From positions 90,376 to 154,375 of the forward strand of contig VSNM01000004.1 in assembly GCA_009774245.1 (NCBI GenBank): a stretch of 64,000 bases of DNA, read 5' to 3'. A program made the position numbers and the translations under genes. The DNA comes from Lachnospiraceae bacterium. GTDB lineage: Bacteria > Bacillota > Clostridia > Lachnospirales > Lachnospiraceae. Every line of letters starts with the position of its first letter. Within the stretch, counting starts at the first letter, position 1. Below, one piece after another: positions 44,738 through 53,124 of this stretch. Below the pieces are notes generated by a model, which was not told the DNA's origin, searched no databases, and saw only the letters and a program-made list of their open reading frames with translations.

Positions 44738-45280
44738 TTAATTATTCTCGTCCTTCGCCGCGCCGCCAAACTCACTCTTGATGTTCTCCGCCGCCTCTGC
44801 CGCGCTGTCCATCGCTTTGTTGAGGTCGATGTCAACGCTCCGCACATCGGGGCCTGCAAAATGGTATCTCATGTTGAAGAACAGTCCGACCACCAGCAGC
44901 GGAACCACCACCCAGAATGCAAAGAGCAAAAATACGACCAGCAGCGTAATTGGTATCCGAAAAATCTCATTGTCATCGCGCTCCACGCAGAAACTGTTGT
45001 TGTTTCCTTTCTCGAGCACCTTCTGGCACCAGTGTCCAAAGCGTCTGAGATTGTCCGAAAAACTGGACTTGCATTCCTTGTCATCGTCAAAATCGATCTT
45101 CACCTTCTCCGCCTGCGTCGTGTAGCTCGACTGTTCCGGTCCGCGTACCTTGCCGCTCTGCTCCAGGTAAATCATGGCGTCGAGGATATCCCAGTTGCTG
45201 TTTTCCAGCGCCTGCTTTGCCTCCTCATAAGATACGTTTGCGCGCTCCCTTAACTTTTCTACCTTCTCAAAATTATCCAT
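44738..45280 (-). CDS. DUF4342 membrane protein with UBA-like N terminus
   Basis: A 180-residue protein. Residues 1-45 resemble a UBA/EF-Ts-like helical bundle (VEKLRERANVSYEEAKQALE), followed by a DUF4342-type region with two membrane helices (IPITLLVVFLLFAFWVVVPL, then a second). The acidic tail is cytoplasmic. Function is not known. GGAGA precedes the ATG. It lies upstream of the two-component genes on the same strand with a weak hairpin between. Confidence 0.75.
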   Translation of the reverse strand: MDNFEKVEKLRERANVSYEEAKQALENSNWDILDAMIYLEQSGKVRGPEQSSYTTQAEKVKIDFDDDKECKSSFSDNLRRFGHWCQKVLEKGNNNSFCVERDDNEIFRIPITLLVVFLLFAFWVVVPLLVVGLFFNMRYHFAGPDVRSVDIDLNKAMDSAAEAAENIKSEFGGAAKDENN

Positions 45281-45408
45281 TTTTTTCTCTCCTTTTTGAT
45301 CTTCTTTCGGTATGAACTTCTCTGTACCTCTCAGCTGATAATCCTATCATAAACAATCAAAATTAATCAAAAATGTTATTCAGATTAAAAACAGATTAAT
45401 AAATAATT

Positions 45409-46713
45409 CTATGGAATATTCATGATCAGTCGGAATTTGAACACCCCATCATCGTTTTTGAAATCATATTCCCCGCCGAAATTTTCTGCCGTTTTGATGA
45501 TACTCAGCACACCGATGCCGCCTGTGAACTCCGGTTTTGGCTGCCCGTCCTTGAACTCCGCTTCCACCCTGCAGGTATTGCTGCAGCTGATCACCAGTTT
45601 GTTTTTCTTCCGTTTGAGTACCAGATGGATAAAACACTCCCTCTCCGGCGACTGTTTCTTCACCTCGATACAGCCATAGATCGCGTTCTCATAAGCATTT
45701 GCCAGGATCGTGACGAGATCGATATTGGGTATTGTCAGGCTCCCGCCCAGAGCGACATCAAGCATGACCTTGATCTGCTCGTTCCTCGCCCTCCTGGTAT
45801 ACGCTGACAGGAGATTGTTGACTGTCGTGTTGGCACATATGCTCTCCGCCGTATGCACGTCCATCTGCCTGTCATACTCCTCCAGATACTGCAAAAGCTC
45901 CTCGCTCTGCCCCCTGCGGGCGTACTCCGCGATCACCGCGTTGTGATGCCTGGCGTCGTGGCGGATTCGCCTGCCTGACTCGACCGATTCCTGCAGGAGC
46001 TCCATATTGCGCTCCAGCAGCCTGTGGTTCATCTGCATCAGCTGATTTTCCTTCTGGTATTCCTTCTCCTTTCCGATATGCAGATACAGACGGAACACCA
46101 GCAGCTGCAGCGCGCCCGTCAGGAAAAAATTCATCACAATCTGAAAAAGACGGTACGGTGTCTGATCCTTCACATTGGGATTCAGGATAAACCCAATGCC
46201 AAACAGGATACTGATGATCATGACGCTGACACTGAACCTGTCCAGCTCATGCTCCACATAATATCCAAACCCCCTGATGGAATCCTTGATTTTCCTGTCT
46301 ATAAAATATGCCATCAGCAGAATCAGCAGACTACGCGCAGCAATATCCGCCCACACATTCCTGTCAAAAAACAGGATCGAGACCTCGATGCCGCCAATCA
46401 GGAATACCGCAAGCAGGTAAAAAGTCAGCGCAAGCTTATATACCGTCACATAGACCGGATCCCTGCTCATAAAAAATGCAAAAACGGCAAAACAGATGTA
46501 CATTGCAAACGCCACGATGCGAACGCACGTTTCCAAGTCGATCATATACCAGGCGCAGGCGATCGCGATCAGAACCACACCAAAGCACACATACCCAGTC
46601 ACCGTCTTCCTGCGGCCATACCGCGGCTCACTGAGCAGGGAGAACAACAGTATCGTCCCTGCCAGACTCAGCGCAAACCGAATAAACGCTACATATACCG
46701 AACCTCCTAACAT
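45409..46713 (-). CDS. GHKL-type sensor histidine kinase (AgrC-like layout)
   Basis: A 434-residue protein with six or seven N-terminal membrane helices (about 8-210), a short coiled linker with the conserved His in RRIRHDARHHNAV, and a GHKL ATPase domain (ANAYENAIYGCI, GGIGVLSI). Such kinases often sense peptides. No response regulator gene is adjacent. It starts 17 bases after the chemoreceptor gene, so the two share a transcript, an unusual pairing. Confidence 0.88.
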   Translation of the reverse strand: MLGGSVYVAFIRFALSLAGTILLFSLLSEPRYGRRKTVTGYVCFGVVLIAIACAWYMIDLETCVRIVAFAMYICFAVFAFFMSRDPVYVTVYKLALTFYLLAVFLIGGIEVSILFFDRNVWADIAARSLLILLMAYFIDRKIKDSIRGFGYYVEHELDRFSVSVMIISILFGIGFILNPNVKDQTPYRLFQIVMNFFLTGALQLLVFRLYLHIGKEKEYQKENQLMQMNHRLLERNMELLQESVESGRRIRHDARHHNAVIAEYARRGQSEELLQYLEEYDRQMDVHTAESICANTTVNNLLSAYTRRARNEQIKVMLDVALGGSLTIPNIDLVTILANAYENAIYGCIEVKKQSPERECFIHLVLKRKKNKLVISCSNTCRVEAEFKDGQPKPEFTGGIGVLSIIKTAENFGGEYDFKNDDGVFKFRLIMNIP

Positions 46714-46730
46714 GATGCCACCTGCCTCTC

Positions 46731-48230
46731 CTACAGATACTTATCGATCGCCTTCACCGTCTCCAGCAATCCCATCATCAGTCCCCTTGCCTGCTCCGCC
46801 TTGCGGCTGGTGTCCGCGCCAAGCTCCGCAGCCTGCTGCGTGCTCGCAGTCACCTCCTCGCTGACTGCCGAGATATGGTTGATGCTGTCCACAATCGCAT
46901 TGTTCGCCTCCAGAATCTCCTCGATCTTCTTGTATATCTCCGAAACATTGGTGTGCAGACCGCCCATGCGGCTGCCGATCTCACCAAACTGCGCGCTCGC
47001 ATTGGCAATCAGCTCATGCTCCGTCCCCGCCGCCATCATGACATTATCGACCGTATTTTTTGCCGTGTCCGCGTTGCTTTTCAGCTCATCGACAATCTTG
47101 CGGATTCCTTCTGTCAGGTTCCTTGTCTCGTCCGCAAGCGCGCGGATTTCTTCCGACACGACGGCAAATCCCTTTCCGGCCGCACCAGCCCTCGCACTCT
47201 CGATCGACGCGTTCAGTGCCAGCAGGTTTGTCTGGCTCGAGATGGAAAAGATCTGTTCCGTGATGTTCTCCACCGCCTTTGCGTTTGCGATCAGACTGGA
47301 TACCGAGGACACGACCTGCTCGTTTGCCTCCTCAGTCCTGTGCGCCTGCGACTGCAGACGGTCAACCGTCTGCTGCCCCTCCTGCACGGCGTTCTCAGAG
47401 CTCTCCGCCATCGCGAGCATCTCGTCGGACATCTGCTTCGTCTCCAGAATCATGCTCTGGATATTTCCCGTCATCATGGTCTGCTTCTCAATGCTCTCCG
47501 CATTCGTGCTGTTTCCCTCCGCAATACCGCCCAGCTCGGACACCGTAGAGTCCACATCCTGGCTTAGCTGACGAATATGCTCCGCCGCCTCTGTGGAATC
47601 CTGCCGCACGGAGGCAACAACCCGCAGCACTTCGTTCAGGAGCGCCGTGCTCTTCTCCTTCTCCTGGTTGATGTTTTCAATCTTTTTGGCATTATTGTCA
47701 TTGGAGATCTGTGTGGTTCCGCACAACACGATCATATACACCACTGCCGACGCGCCCTGCAGCAAAAGCGACGTGCTGTTTAGCGGAGCGCCCGAGTGCA
47801 TATGCCCGAGCACCACCGCGATATAAAAGACGTCGACCACATTGATCGCGCCAAATATGACCGCAATCCTTAAAATCAGCTTGAAATCATAATACAAAAT
47901 ATAGATTACCGTCAGCGGAAATACCATCATAAACACCAGATCATTCTGCGCGCCAAACACCGCCAGCCCGTATACCACCATGTATCCCACCACAGAGACA
48001 TGCTGGAACGCCATGCTGTCCTTCTTATGAAAATAAACCGCATAACAGGCAATCATGGAAATGACAACCGACAAATCCACTGCGAGCATAAAACCGAAAC
48101 TGATATTTCCCTGCGCATAATCCCCAATATACCCAAAAAACAAAAACATATCGATGATCGTGACGATCGTGAGCACAAATTTGTTTACTCTCTTTTCTTT
48201 TTCATACTGTCTGTACTGCTTTTCTGCCAT
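46731..48230 (-). CDS. Methyl-accepting chemotaxis protein without a large periplasmic domain
   Basis: A 499-residue chemoreceptor with five or six closely spaced membrane helices in the first 180 residues (FVLTIVTIIDMFLFFGYIGD; SVVISMIACYAVYF; LVFMMVFPLTVIYILYYDF) and no extracellular ligand domain, then a cytoplasmic signalling coiled coil with the tip NLLALNASIESARAGAAGKG. The sensor is thus within the membrane. The ATG at 48230 follows AAGGA; longer in-frame starts would read through structured leader sequence. A promoter, terminator hairpin and a second large hairpin precede it, so expression is probably controlled by attenuation. Confidence 0.9.
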   Translation of the reverse strand: MAEKQYRQYEKEKRVNKFVLTIVTIIDMFLFFGYIGDYAQGNISFGFMLAVDLSVVISMIACYAVYFHKKDSMAFQHVSVVGYMVVYGLAVFGAQNDLVFMMVFPLTVIYILYYDFKLILRIAVIFGAINVVDVFYIAVVLGHMHSGAPLNSTSLLLQGASAVVYMIVLCGTTQISNDNNAKKIENINQEKEKSTALLNEVLRVVASVRQDSTEAAEHIRQLSQDVDSTVSELGGIAEGNSTNAESIEKQTMMTGNIQSMILETKQMSDEMLAMAESSENAVQEGQQTVDRLQSQAHRTEEANEQVVSSVSSLIANAKAVENITEQIFSISSQTNLLALNASIESARAGAAGKGFAVVSEEIRALADETRNLTEGIRKIVDELKSNADTAKNTVDNVMMAAGTEHELIANASAQFGEIGSRMGGLHTNVSEIYKKIEEILEANNAIVDSINHISAVSEEVTASTQQAAELGADTSRKAEQARGLMMGLLETVKAIDKYL

Positions 48231-48355
48231 CTGAACCATTCCTTCCTTCATTTTAATGTATACCACACACCCCATGCGCCGCTTCCGCGGCATACTTCCT
48301 CTACATGGGGCTGCGCAATCGAGTAGGGGAATGACCTCCTCCACTACTTGCGCGC

Positions 48356-48400
48356 CGGGCACCCGTCAGCCTTAGCTGACAATCTTCCTTTGGGTGCCCG
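48356..48400 (-). promoter_or_regulatory. Large two-part hairpin in the chemoreceptor leader
   Basis: CGGGCACCC pairs with GGGTGCCCG, and nested inside is GTCAGC-TAAG-GCTGAC with a one-sided bulge (AAAGGAAGATT on the minus strand). It sits between an upstream terminator and the chemoreceptor start. It does not match a riboswitch class I know. The CAGCTAAGGCTG core also occurs near 29.0 kb. Confidence 0.5.
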
Positions 48401-48407
48401 TGTGCAT

Positions 48408-48497
48408 AAAAAAGTTGCCAAAGCGTCATTCGGGGGACATGAACGCTCCAGCAACTACAGGAAAATATGAATTGCCGCGCAATTCCTTTGTATTATA
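48408..48497 (-). ncRNA. Promoter plus short terminated leader RNA
   Basis: On the minus strand an extended -10 element (TGGTATAAT, 48492-48500) is followed by about 75 bases that fold into AATTGC/GCAATT, then a long hairpin (GTTGC...AGCGT/ACGCT...GCAAC, 48414-48455) with six T's directly after. This looks like an independent small RNA or an attenuator in front of the chemoreceptor gene. No class was recognised. Confidence 0.4.
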
Positions 48498-48648
48498 CCA
48501 AAATTTTGTCAAAAGGAAATATATTCAGTACCAATTGCACATTTTCGGGTATAAAATGCATTCTGTCGATCTTAACTCGCTTTTATTCAATTTATGTTGT
48601 ATAATAATGAAGTTCAAAACTGTATGAAAGCACACTAAAGGAGTTTTT

Positions 48649-49590
48649 ATGAAATTATACCTCGCCCCAATGGAGGGGATCACGACTTACATCTACAGAA
48701 ATGCCTACAACCGCTATTTCGGCGGCATTGACAAATACTTCACACCGTTTATTGCCAGCAGAAAGCTAAACCGGCGCGAGCTGAACGAAATTCTGCCGGA
48801 GCACAATGAAGCGATCGAGGTCGTGCCGCAGATTCTGACCAACCGCGCGGACGAATTCCTGCAGATTGCCAGGAAAATCGCCGGGTACGGTTACCGGACG
48901 GTCAACCTCAATCTCGGCTGTCCCTCCGGCACAGTCACCACCAGAAAGCGCGGCGCGGGATTCTTAAGCGTCCCCGACGAACTGGACAATTTCTTATATG
49001 AAATCTATGAAAAGTCCCCGATCCATATTTCCATCAAGACTCGGATTGGCGTGGAGTCAGTCGATGAGTGGGAACATCTGCTTGCAATCTACAAAAAGTA
49101 TCCGGTTGCCGAGCTGATCATACACCCGCGCCTGCAGCGGGAGCTGTACAGGTTCACACCCCATAAGGACGCCTTCTCAACCGCCATCACAGCCCTGCCG
49201 GCCATTCCGCTCTGCTACAATGGGGATATCACTTCCGAAAAAAGCTATGAGGAGCTCCTGCACACTGTCCCTGCGACGGACTGCATCATGATCGGGCGCG
49301 GCATATTAAGAAATCCCGCGCTGGCTGCACAGTTAAAAGAAACTGACGCCGCCAGGCTCTTTACAAAGGAAACTATCAGAGCCTTTCACGATGAAATCTT
49401 TGCCGGCTACGCTGCACAGATGGCAGGGGAAACGCCGACTCTCTTCAAGATGAAAGACCTGTGGACTTACCTGATCGAAAGCTTTGCGGCGTCCGAAAGA
49501 TTTCTGAAAAAAATACGCAAGTCATCTGACTATGCCGAGTACAAAATCGCAGTCAGCAATCTGTTCCGCGAGTGTGCGCTTGCGGACTGA
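48649..49590 (+). CDS. tRNA-dihydrouridine synthase
   Basis: A 313-residue flavin enzyme of the Dus family that reduces uridine to dihydrouridine in the tRNA D-loop. It opens LYLAPMEGITTYIYRNAY, has the characteristic NLNLGCPSGTV with the catalytic Cys, the FMN-phosphate site IGRGILRNP, and a C-terminal helical domain. AAAGGAG precedes the ATG. Convergent with folD. DusB-like versus DusC-like cannot be decided. Confidence 0.92.
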   Translation: MKLYLAPMEGITTYIYRNAYNRYFGGIDKYFTPFIASRKLNRRELNEILPEHNEAIEVVPQILTNRADEFLQIARKIAGYGYRTVNLNLGCPSGTVTTRKRGAGFLSVPDELDNFLYEIYEKSPIHISIKTRIGVESVDEWEHLLAIYKKYPVAELIIHPRLQRELYRFTPHKDAFSTAITALPAIPLCYNGDITSEKSYEELLHTVPATDCIMIGRGILRNPALAAQLKETDAARLFTKETIRAFHDEIFAGYAAQMAGETPTLFKMKDLWTYLIESFAASERFLKKIRKSSDYAEYKIAVSNLFRECALAD

Positions 49591-49604
49591 TTCTATATGA
49601 TAAA

Positions 49605-50441
49605 CTACTCCACCGACGACACACAGTTGTACATCAGCATCGCGATCGTCATCGGCCCCACACCGCCCGGAACTGGTGTGATGGCGCTAGTGTGCGGCGC
49701 CACCTTCTCATAATCAACATCGCCGCAGAGCTTGTTGTTCTCATTCCTGTGAATCCCGACATCAATGACGACAGCTCCCTCCTTGATATAGGAATCATCG
49801 ACAAACTTTGGCTTTCCGACTGCCACCACGAGTATATCTGCCTGTCTGGTGATCTCCTTCAGATTTTGTGTGCGCGAGTGGCAGACAGTGACGGTGCCGT
49901 TTTCCCTCAACAATAACATCGCCATCGGCTTGCCCACGATATTGCTGCGCCCGATCACGACACAGTGCTTTCCGGCGATCTCGATACCGGAGCGTTTCAA
50001 CAGCTGGATGATGCCAAGCGGCGTGCAGGACACATACCCTTTGCTGCCCACGCAGAGCGCCCCCACATTTTTCTCGTGAAACCCGTCCACATCCTTTTCC
50101 GGCGCGATCGTCTGTATCACATTCTCCTCATTGATCTGTTTCGGGAGCGGCAGCTGGACAAGGATTCCGTTCACTTTATCGTCCGCATTGAGCTTCTGTA
50201 CCAGATCTAAAAGCTCCTGTTCCGTCGTCTCCTCCGGCAGTTCATATGACAGCGACTCGATTCCGATATAGGCGCATGCCTTTTTCTTGTTGCCGACATA
50301 CACGCTCGACGCGGGATCGCTGCCCACCTGGATCACTGCGAGACAGACAGTTTTCTCCTGCTCCTTTAACGCAGCAACCTTATCCTTTAGCTCGTCCTTT
50401 ATTTCCTGTGAAATCTTCTTTCCATCTATAATCTGATACAT
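49605..50441 (-). CDS. folD: Methylenetetrahydrofolate dehydrogenase/cyclohydrolase FolD
   Basis: A 278-residue bifunctional enzyme of one-carbon metabolism that interconverts methylene-, methenyl- and formyl-tetrahydrofolate. The motifs are YVGNKKKAC (catalytic Tyr and Lys), GILVQLPLPK, the NADP site VVIGRSNIVGKP and the C-terminal TPVPGGVGPMT. AAAGGAG precedes the ATG at 50441; longer in-frame starts are unsupported. It follows the rubredoxin-flavin reductase gene by 25 bases. Confidence 0.95.
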   Translation of the reverse strand: MYQIIDGKKISQEIKDELKDKVAALKEQEKTVCLAVIQVGSDPASSVYVGNKKKACAYIGIESLSYELPEETTEQELLDLVQKLNADDKVNGILVQLPLPKQINEENVIQTIAPEKDVDGFHEKNVGALCVGSKGYVSCTPLGIIQLLKRSGIEIAGKHCVVIGRSNIVGKPMAMLLLRENGTVTVCHSRTQNLKEITRQADILVVAVGKPKFVDDSYIKEGAVVIDVGIHRNENNKLCGDVDYEKVAPHTSAITPVPGGVGPMTIAMLMYNCVSSVE

Positions 50442-50466
50442 CTTCTGCTTCTCCTTTAGTTCCTCA

Positions 50467-51072
50467 CTACTCAATGCGTTTAAAGTCTGATGCGGGATGC
50501 TTGCACCATGGACACACGAAGTCGTCCGGGAGAACATCCCCCTCATAAATGTATCCGCATACTGTGCAGACAAATCCCTTTTTCTTTTCCGATGCCGCTG
50601 GCGCTGTCTTGATGTTTTTCTGGTAATAGCTATAAGTCACAGAATCGTCCGCCGACAGTACCGCCCCGTCTGTCACATCCGCAAGAAACAGCGTATGCGT
50701 GCCAAGGTCTGTCGCGGAGACCACCTTCGCCGAGAGATACGCATTCGTCTCCTCCGCGAGATAGATCAGCCCGTTTTCAGCCCGCTGATAGGTGATCGCT
50801 TCCGTCTTATCCACATTGGCGCCGCTCTGGAATCCCCAGTGCTTATAGGTGTCAAACTTTGACTTTTCCGTCAGGATCGACACATTGAACACGCCCGTCC
50901 GCTCGATCATGCCATGCGTATAATTGTTCTTGTTCACCGCCACCACAATGCGGTTTGGCTCTGTCGTGACCTGTGAAACGGTATTGACGATGCACCCGTT
51001 GTCCTTATCGCCCTCCTTAGCTGTCAATATAAACAGTCCGTATGTCAGGTTATACATTGCTTTTTTGTCCAT
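50467..51072 (-). CDS. High-molecular-weight rubredoxin (flavin reductase-rubredoxin fusion)
   Basis: A 201-residue fusion. Residues 1-150 are a flavin reductase-like FMN domain (LTYGLFILTAKEGDKDNGCI; VAVNKNNYTHGMIE). The C terminus is rubredoxin with both iron-binding pairs, CTVCGYIY and CPWCKHP. In anaerobes these shuttle electrons to oxygen or nitric oxide reductases. GGAGG lies before the ATG at 51072. It is upstream of folD on the same strand. Confidence 0.9.
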   Translation of the reverse strand: MDKKAMYNLTYGLFILTAKEGDKDNGCIVNTVSQVTTEPNRIVVAVNKNNYTHGMIERTGVFNVSILTEKSKFDTYKHWGFQSGANVDKTEAITYQRAENGLIYLAEETNAYLSAKVVSATDLGTHTLFLADVTDGAVLSADDSVTYSYYQKNIKTAPAASEKKKGFVCTVCGYIYEGDVLPDDFVCPWCKHPASDFKRIE

Positions 51073-51143
51073 GTGAATGTCCTCCTGTTTCAAATAATAA
51101 TGATTTATGCTGTGCCTGCGACTCTGACAATGACAAAGCACTT

Positions 51144-51301
51144 AGGAACTGTTCAGTAATAACTTTTAATATCGCTTGTCTTTTTCTCCGATAGCACCAC
51201 TCAAAAATCAGTTACATAGCCCGCTATGCGCCTGATTTTTGATCGGCACTCTCGAAGAAAAATCCTAAGCGCCATTTAAAAGTTATTTCTTAACAGTTCC
51301 T
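51144..51301 (+). repeat. Palindromic MITE-like element, copy B
   Basis: A 158-bp self-complementary element. The ends are AGGAACTGT/ACAGTTCCT, with outer arms such as TAATAACTTTT against AAAAGTTATT. The inner stem is CAAAAATCAG/CTGATTTTTG around the apical CATAG-CCCG-CTATG. It lies upstream of the rubredoxin gene. Confidence 0.85.
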
Positions 51302-51324
51302 TAGGATCTGAAGAAATTGCCCAA

Positions 51325-51345
51325 AATTATTTCTAAACAGTCCCT
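51325..51345 (+). repeat. Solo right end of the palindromic element
   Basis: AATTATTTCTAAACAGTCCCT matches the right end of copies B and C with two changes. It is a remnant of a second insertion next to copy B. Confidence 0.55.
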
Positions 51346-51410
51346 TACACATACTATAACACAAACCAGTCGTCATTGTAAATCCAGAGCACACAAAAAA
51401 GGGCTGTCCG

Positions 51411-52004
51411 TCAACCCCTTTTTGATATCACCTTGTCAATCAGCCCGAATGCGAGCGCTTCCTGTGCGGACATATAGTTGTCCCGCTCTGTCGCGAGAGT
51501 GATTTCCTCGATCGGCCGCCCTGTATTTTCTGCCAGAATGCGGTCTAACCGCTGCCTGCTTTTCTGCATGTGGTCAGACATGATCTTAATATCTGTCGCC
51601 TGTCCCTGGACACCATTTCCATGAATCGCCGGCTGATGTATCATGATCTCCGCGTTGGCGAGGGCTATACGCTTGCCCTTCGCCCCGCCCGCAAGCAGAA
51701 ACGCGCCAAAGCTTGCCGCTAGCCCGACGCAGATCGTCGACACATCGCACCTGATATACTGCATCGTGTCGTAGATGGCAAACCCCGCGGTGACAGAGCC
51801 GCCCGGACTGTTGATGTACAACTGGATATCCTTTTGGGGATCTTCCCCCTCCAGATGGAGCATCTGCGCCACAACCAGACTCGCCGATGTGTCGCTGACC
51901 TCCTCGCCCAGAAAAATAATCCGTTCTGACAGCAGCCGCGAGAAGATGTCGTAACTGCGCTCGCCCCTGCTGGTCTGTTCGATGACATATGGAATCGCAC
52001 TCAT
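51411..52004 (-). CDS. clpP: ATP-dependent Clp protease proteolytic subunit
   Basis: A 197-residue serine protease with the ClpP triad: Ser98 in GLAASFGAF, His123 in MIHQP and Asp175 in TERDNYMS. The residue after Ser is Phe in place of the usual Met. The oxyanion NSPGGSVTAG is present. It forms barrel complexes with a Clp ATPase. The start codon overlaps the stop of the upstream AraC gene by four bases (ATGA), with GGAGG upstream, so it is translationally coupled to a regulator. No clpX is nearby; this may be a second, specialised ClpP. Confidence 0.92.
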   Translation of the reverse strand: MSAIPYVIEQTSRGERSYDIFSRLLSERIIFLGEEVSDTSASLVVAQMLHLEGEDPQKDIQLYINSPGGSVTAGFAIYDTMQYIRCDVSTICVGLAASFGAFLLAGGAKGKRIALANAEIMIHQPAIHGNGVQGQATDIKIMSDHMQKSRQRLDRILAENTGRPIEEITLATERDNYMSAQEALAFGLIDKVISKRG

Positions 52005-52405
52005 GCCGCCATCACGCCTCCCATCCGATTCATGATACATACAGATGAGCCCTGGGACAATCTTGTCTGTCTCGGCTCGAAAATGCCCCTTTTCCGATAG
52101 GATTGGGGTGTGCACTGATACAGCCTGCCGAACGCGAGCGTAAACGCCTGCTGCGAATTGTAGTGCGCCTCGTAGGCAATCTCGATGATCGACTCCTCCG
52201 TGCGGACCAGCTTCTCTGCCGCCAGCGTCAGGCGCCTTCCCTGAATGTACTTGTAGACCGTACCGCCTGTCTCCTCCGCAAACGTGCGGGCGATGTAGAA
52301 CTTGGAGTAATTCAGCGCCTCCGCGATCCTGTCCAACGAGAGATCCTCTTCCAGATGCTCCTCTATATAGGAAACGACTTTTTTAATGACATTGCCATCA
52401 CGCAT
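52001..52405 (-). CDS. AraC-type DNA-binding protein coupled to clpP
   Basis: A 134-residue protein that is almost only an AraC double helix-turn-helix (IAEALNYSKFYIARTFAEET; IAYEAHYNSQQAFTLAFGRL; YQCTPQSYRKRG) with a 25-residue tail. There is no ligand domain. The ATG at 52405 is nine bases after GGAG. The tail's last codons overlap the clpP start, so the regulator and protease are made from one message; control of the regulator by ClpP, or clpP by the regulator, is possible. Confidence 0.85.
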   Translation of the reverse strand: MRDGNVIKKVVSYIEEHLEEDLSLDRIAEALNYSKFYIARTFAEETGGTVYKYIQGRRLTLAAEKLVRTEESIIEIAYEAHYNSQQAFTLAFGRLYQCTPQSYRKRGIFEPRQTRLSQGSSVCIMNRMGGVMAA

Positions 52406-52485
52406 ACACATGCTCTCCTTTTCTCTGTAATCTTTCCTATACTATACCATGAATCCACGAACCTGTCTGAATAGAAATTGCCCTG

Positions 52486-52872
52486 TTACAGCCCGCAGTC
52501 CATTTGGTACAGCGCGCTCCTGCGGTCAGCATCGGCTTCCAGACGCGCATCACTGTTTACCGGCATATGATTCACGCTTTCTGTAGGCAGCACGATCCCT
52601 TCCTTCTGCTGAATCACATGGCCCAATTCATGCGGCAGATGTTTTTCCTGTCCCGGCCCCAGATAAACTTCCTCTCCCTGTGTATAGGCAAGTGCCAGAA
52701 CCTTCGCCGGACGGTCCGAATTGTAATGGACACGGACATCGCTCATGGAAAATCCTGAATTATCCTCAAAATATTGCTTCATTCTATCCGGTATCCCCGT
52801 CCGGTTCGGCGTTTTCTTCCGCTGCAGCAGTGAATCCGGTTTCTTTACGTCCTTTCCAATAAAATCATGCAT
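52486..52872 (-). CDS. DUF4157 domain protein (HExxH metalloprotease-like)
   Basis: A 128-residue protein. The middle carries the DUF4157 pattern: MSDVRVHYNSDRPAKVLA, AYTQGEEVYLGPGQ and the metal site LPHELGHVIQQKEG, followed by a distal Glu (LEADADRRS). DUF4157 proteins are toxins or maturation factors common in extracellular contractile injection loci, usually as a domain of a larger protein. Here it stands alone, with no contractile genes in the window. AGGAGG precedes the ATG. Confidence 0.8.
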   Translation of the reverse strand: MHDFIGKDVKKPDSLLQRKKTPNRTGIPDRMKQYFEDNSGFSMSDVRVHYNSDRPAKVLALAYTQGEEVYLGPGQEKHLPHELGHVIQQKEGIVLPTESVNHMPVNSDARLEADADRRSALYQMDCGL

Positions 52873-52920
52873 ATATCCTATAACCTCCTACCGCGCATTC
52901 CGAAAATCGGCTTACATCTA

Positions 52921-53077
52921 AGGAACTGTTAATAAATTACTCATGACAATTACTTGTCTAAATGTCCATCTGCGGCATCAGATAATCTTGACGTAGCCCG
53001 CTACGCCTGCGATTATCTTCTTTGCAGCTGAACATTTATACGGCGTACTTGTCACAAGTAATTTCTTAACAGTTCCT
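52921..53077 (+). repeat. Palindromic MITE-like element, copy C
   Basis: A 157-bp element with AGGAACTGT/ACAGTTCCT ends. The outer arms AAATTACT.ATGAC and GTCACAAGTAATTT pair nearly throughout. The inner stem is AGATAATC/GATTATCT with apical CGTAG-CCCG-CTACG. It lies between the DUF4157 gene and the kinase gene. Confidence 0.85.
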
Positions 53078-53124
53078 AATATACCATGAATCAATGTGCC
53101 TGTCTAATATCTCTGACAAACCGC

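Noticed and set aside
44183..45253. A 356-codon plus-strand frame
   Set aside because: It lies opposite the response regulator and DUF4342 genes and shows His/Leu-rich shadow composition with no binding site.
48356..48500. c-di-GMP-I riboswitch before the chemoreceptor
   Set aside because: The conserved core sequences of that class are absent; only general hairpins are seen.
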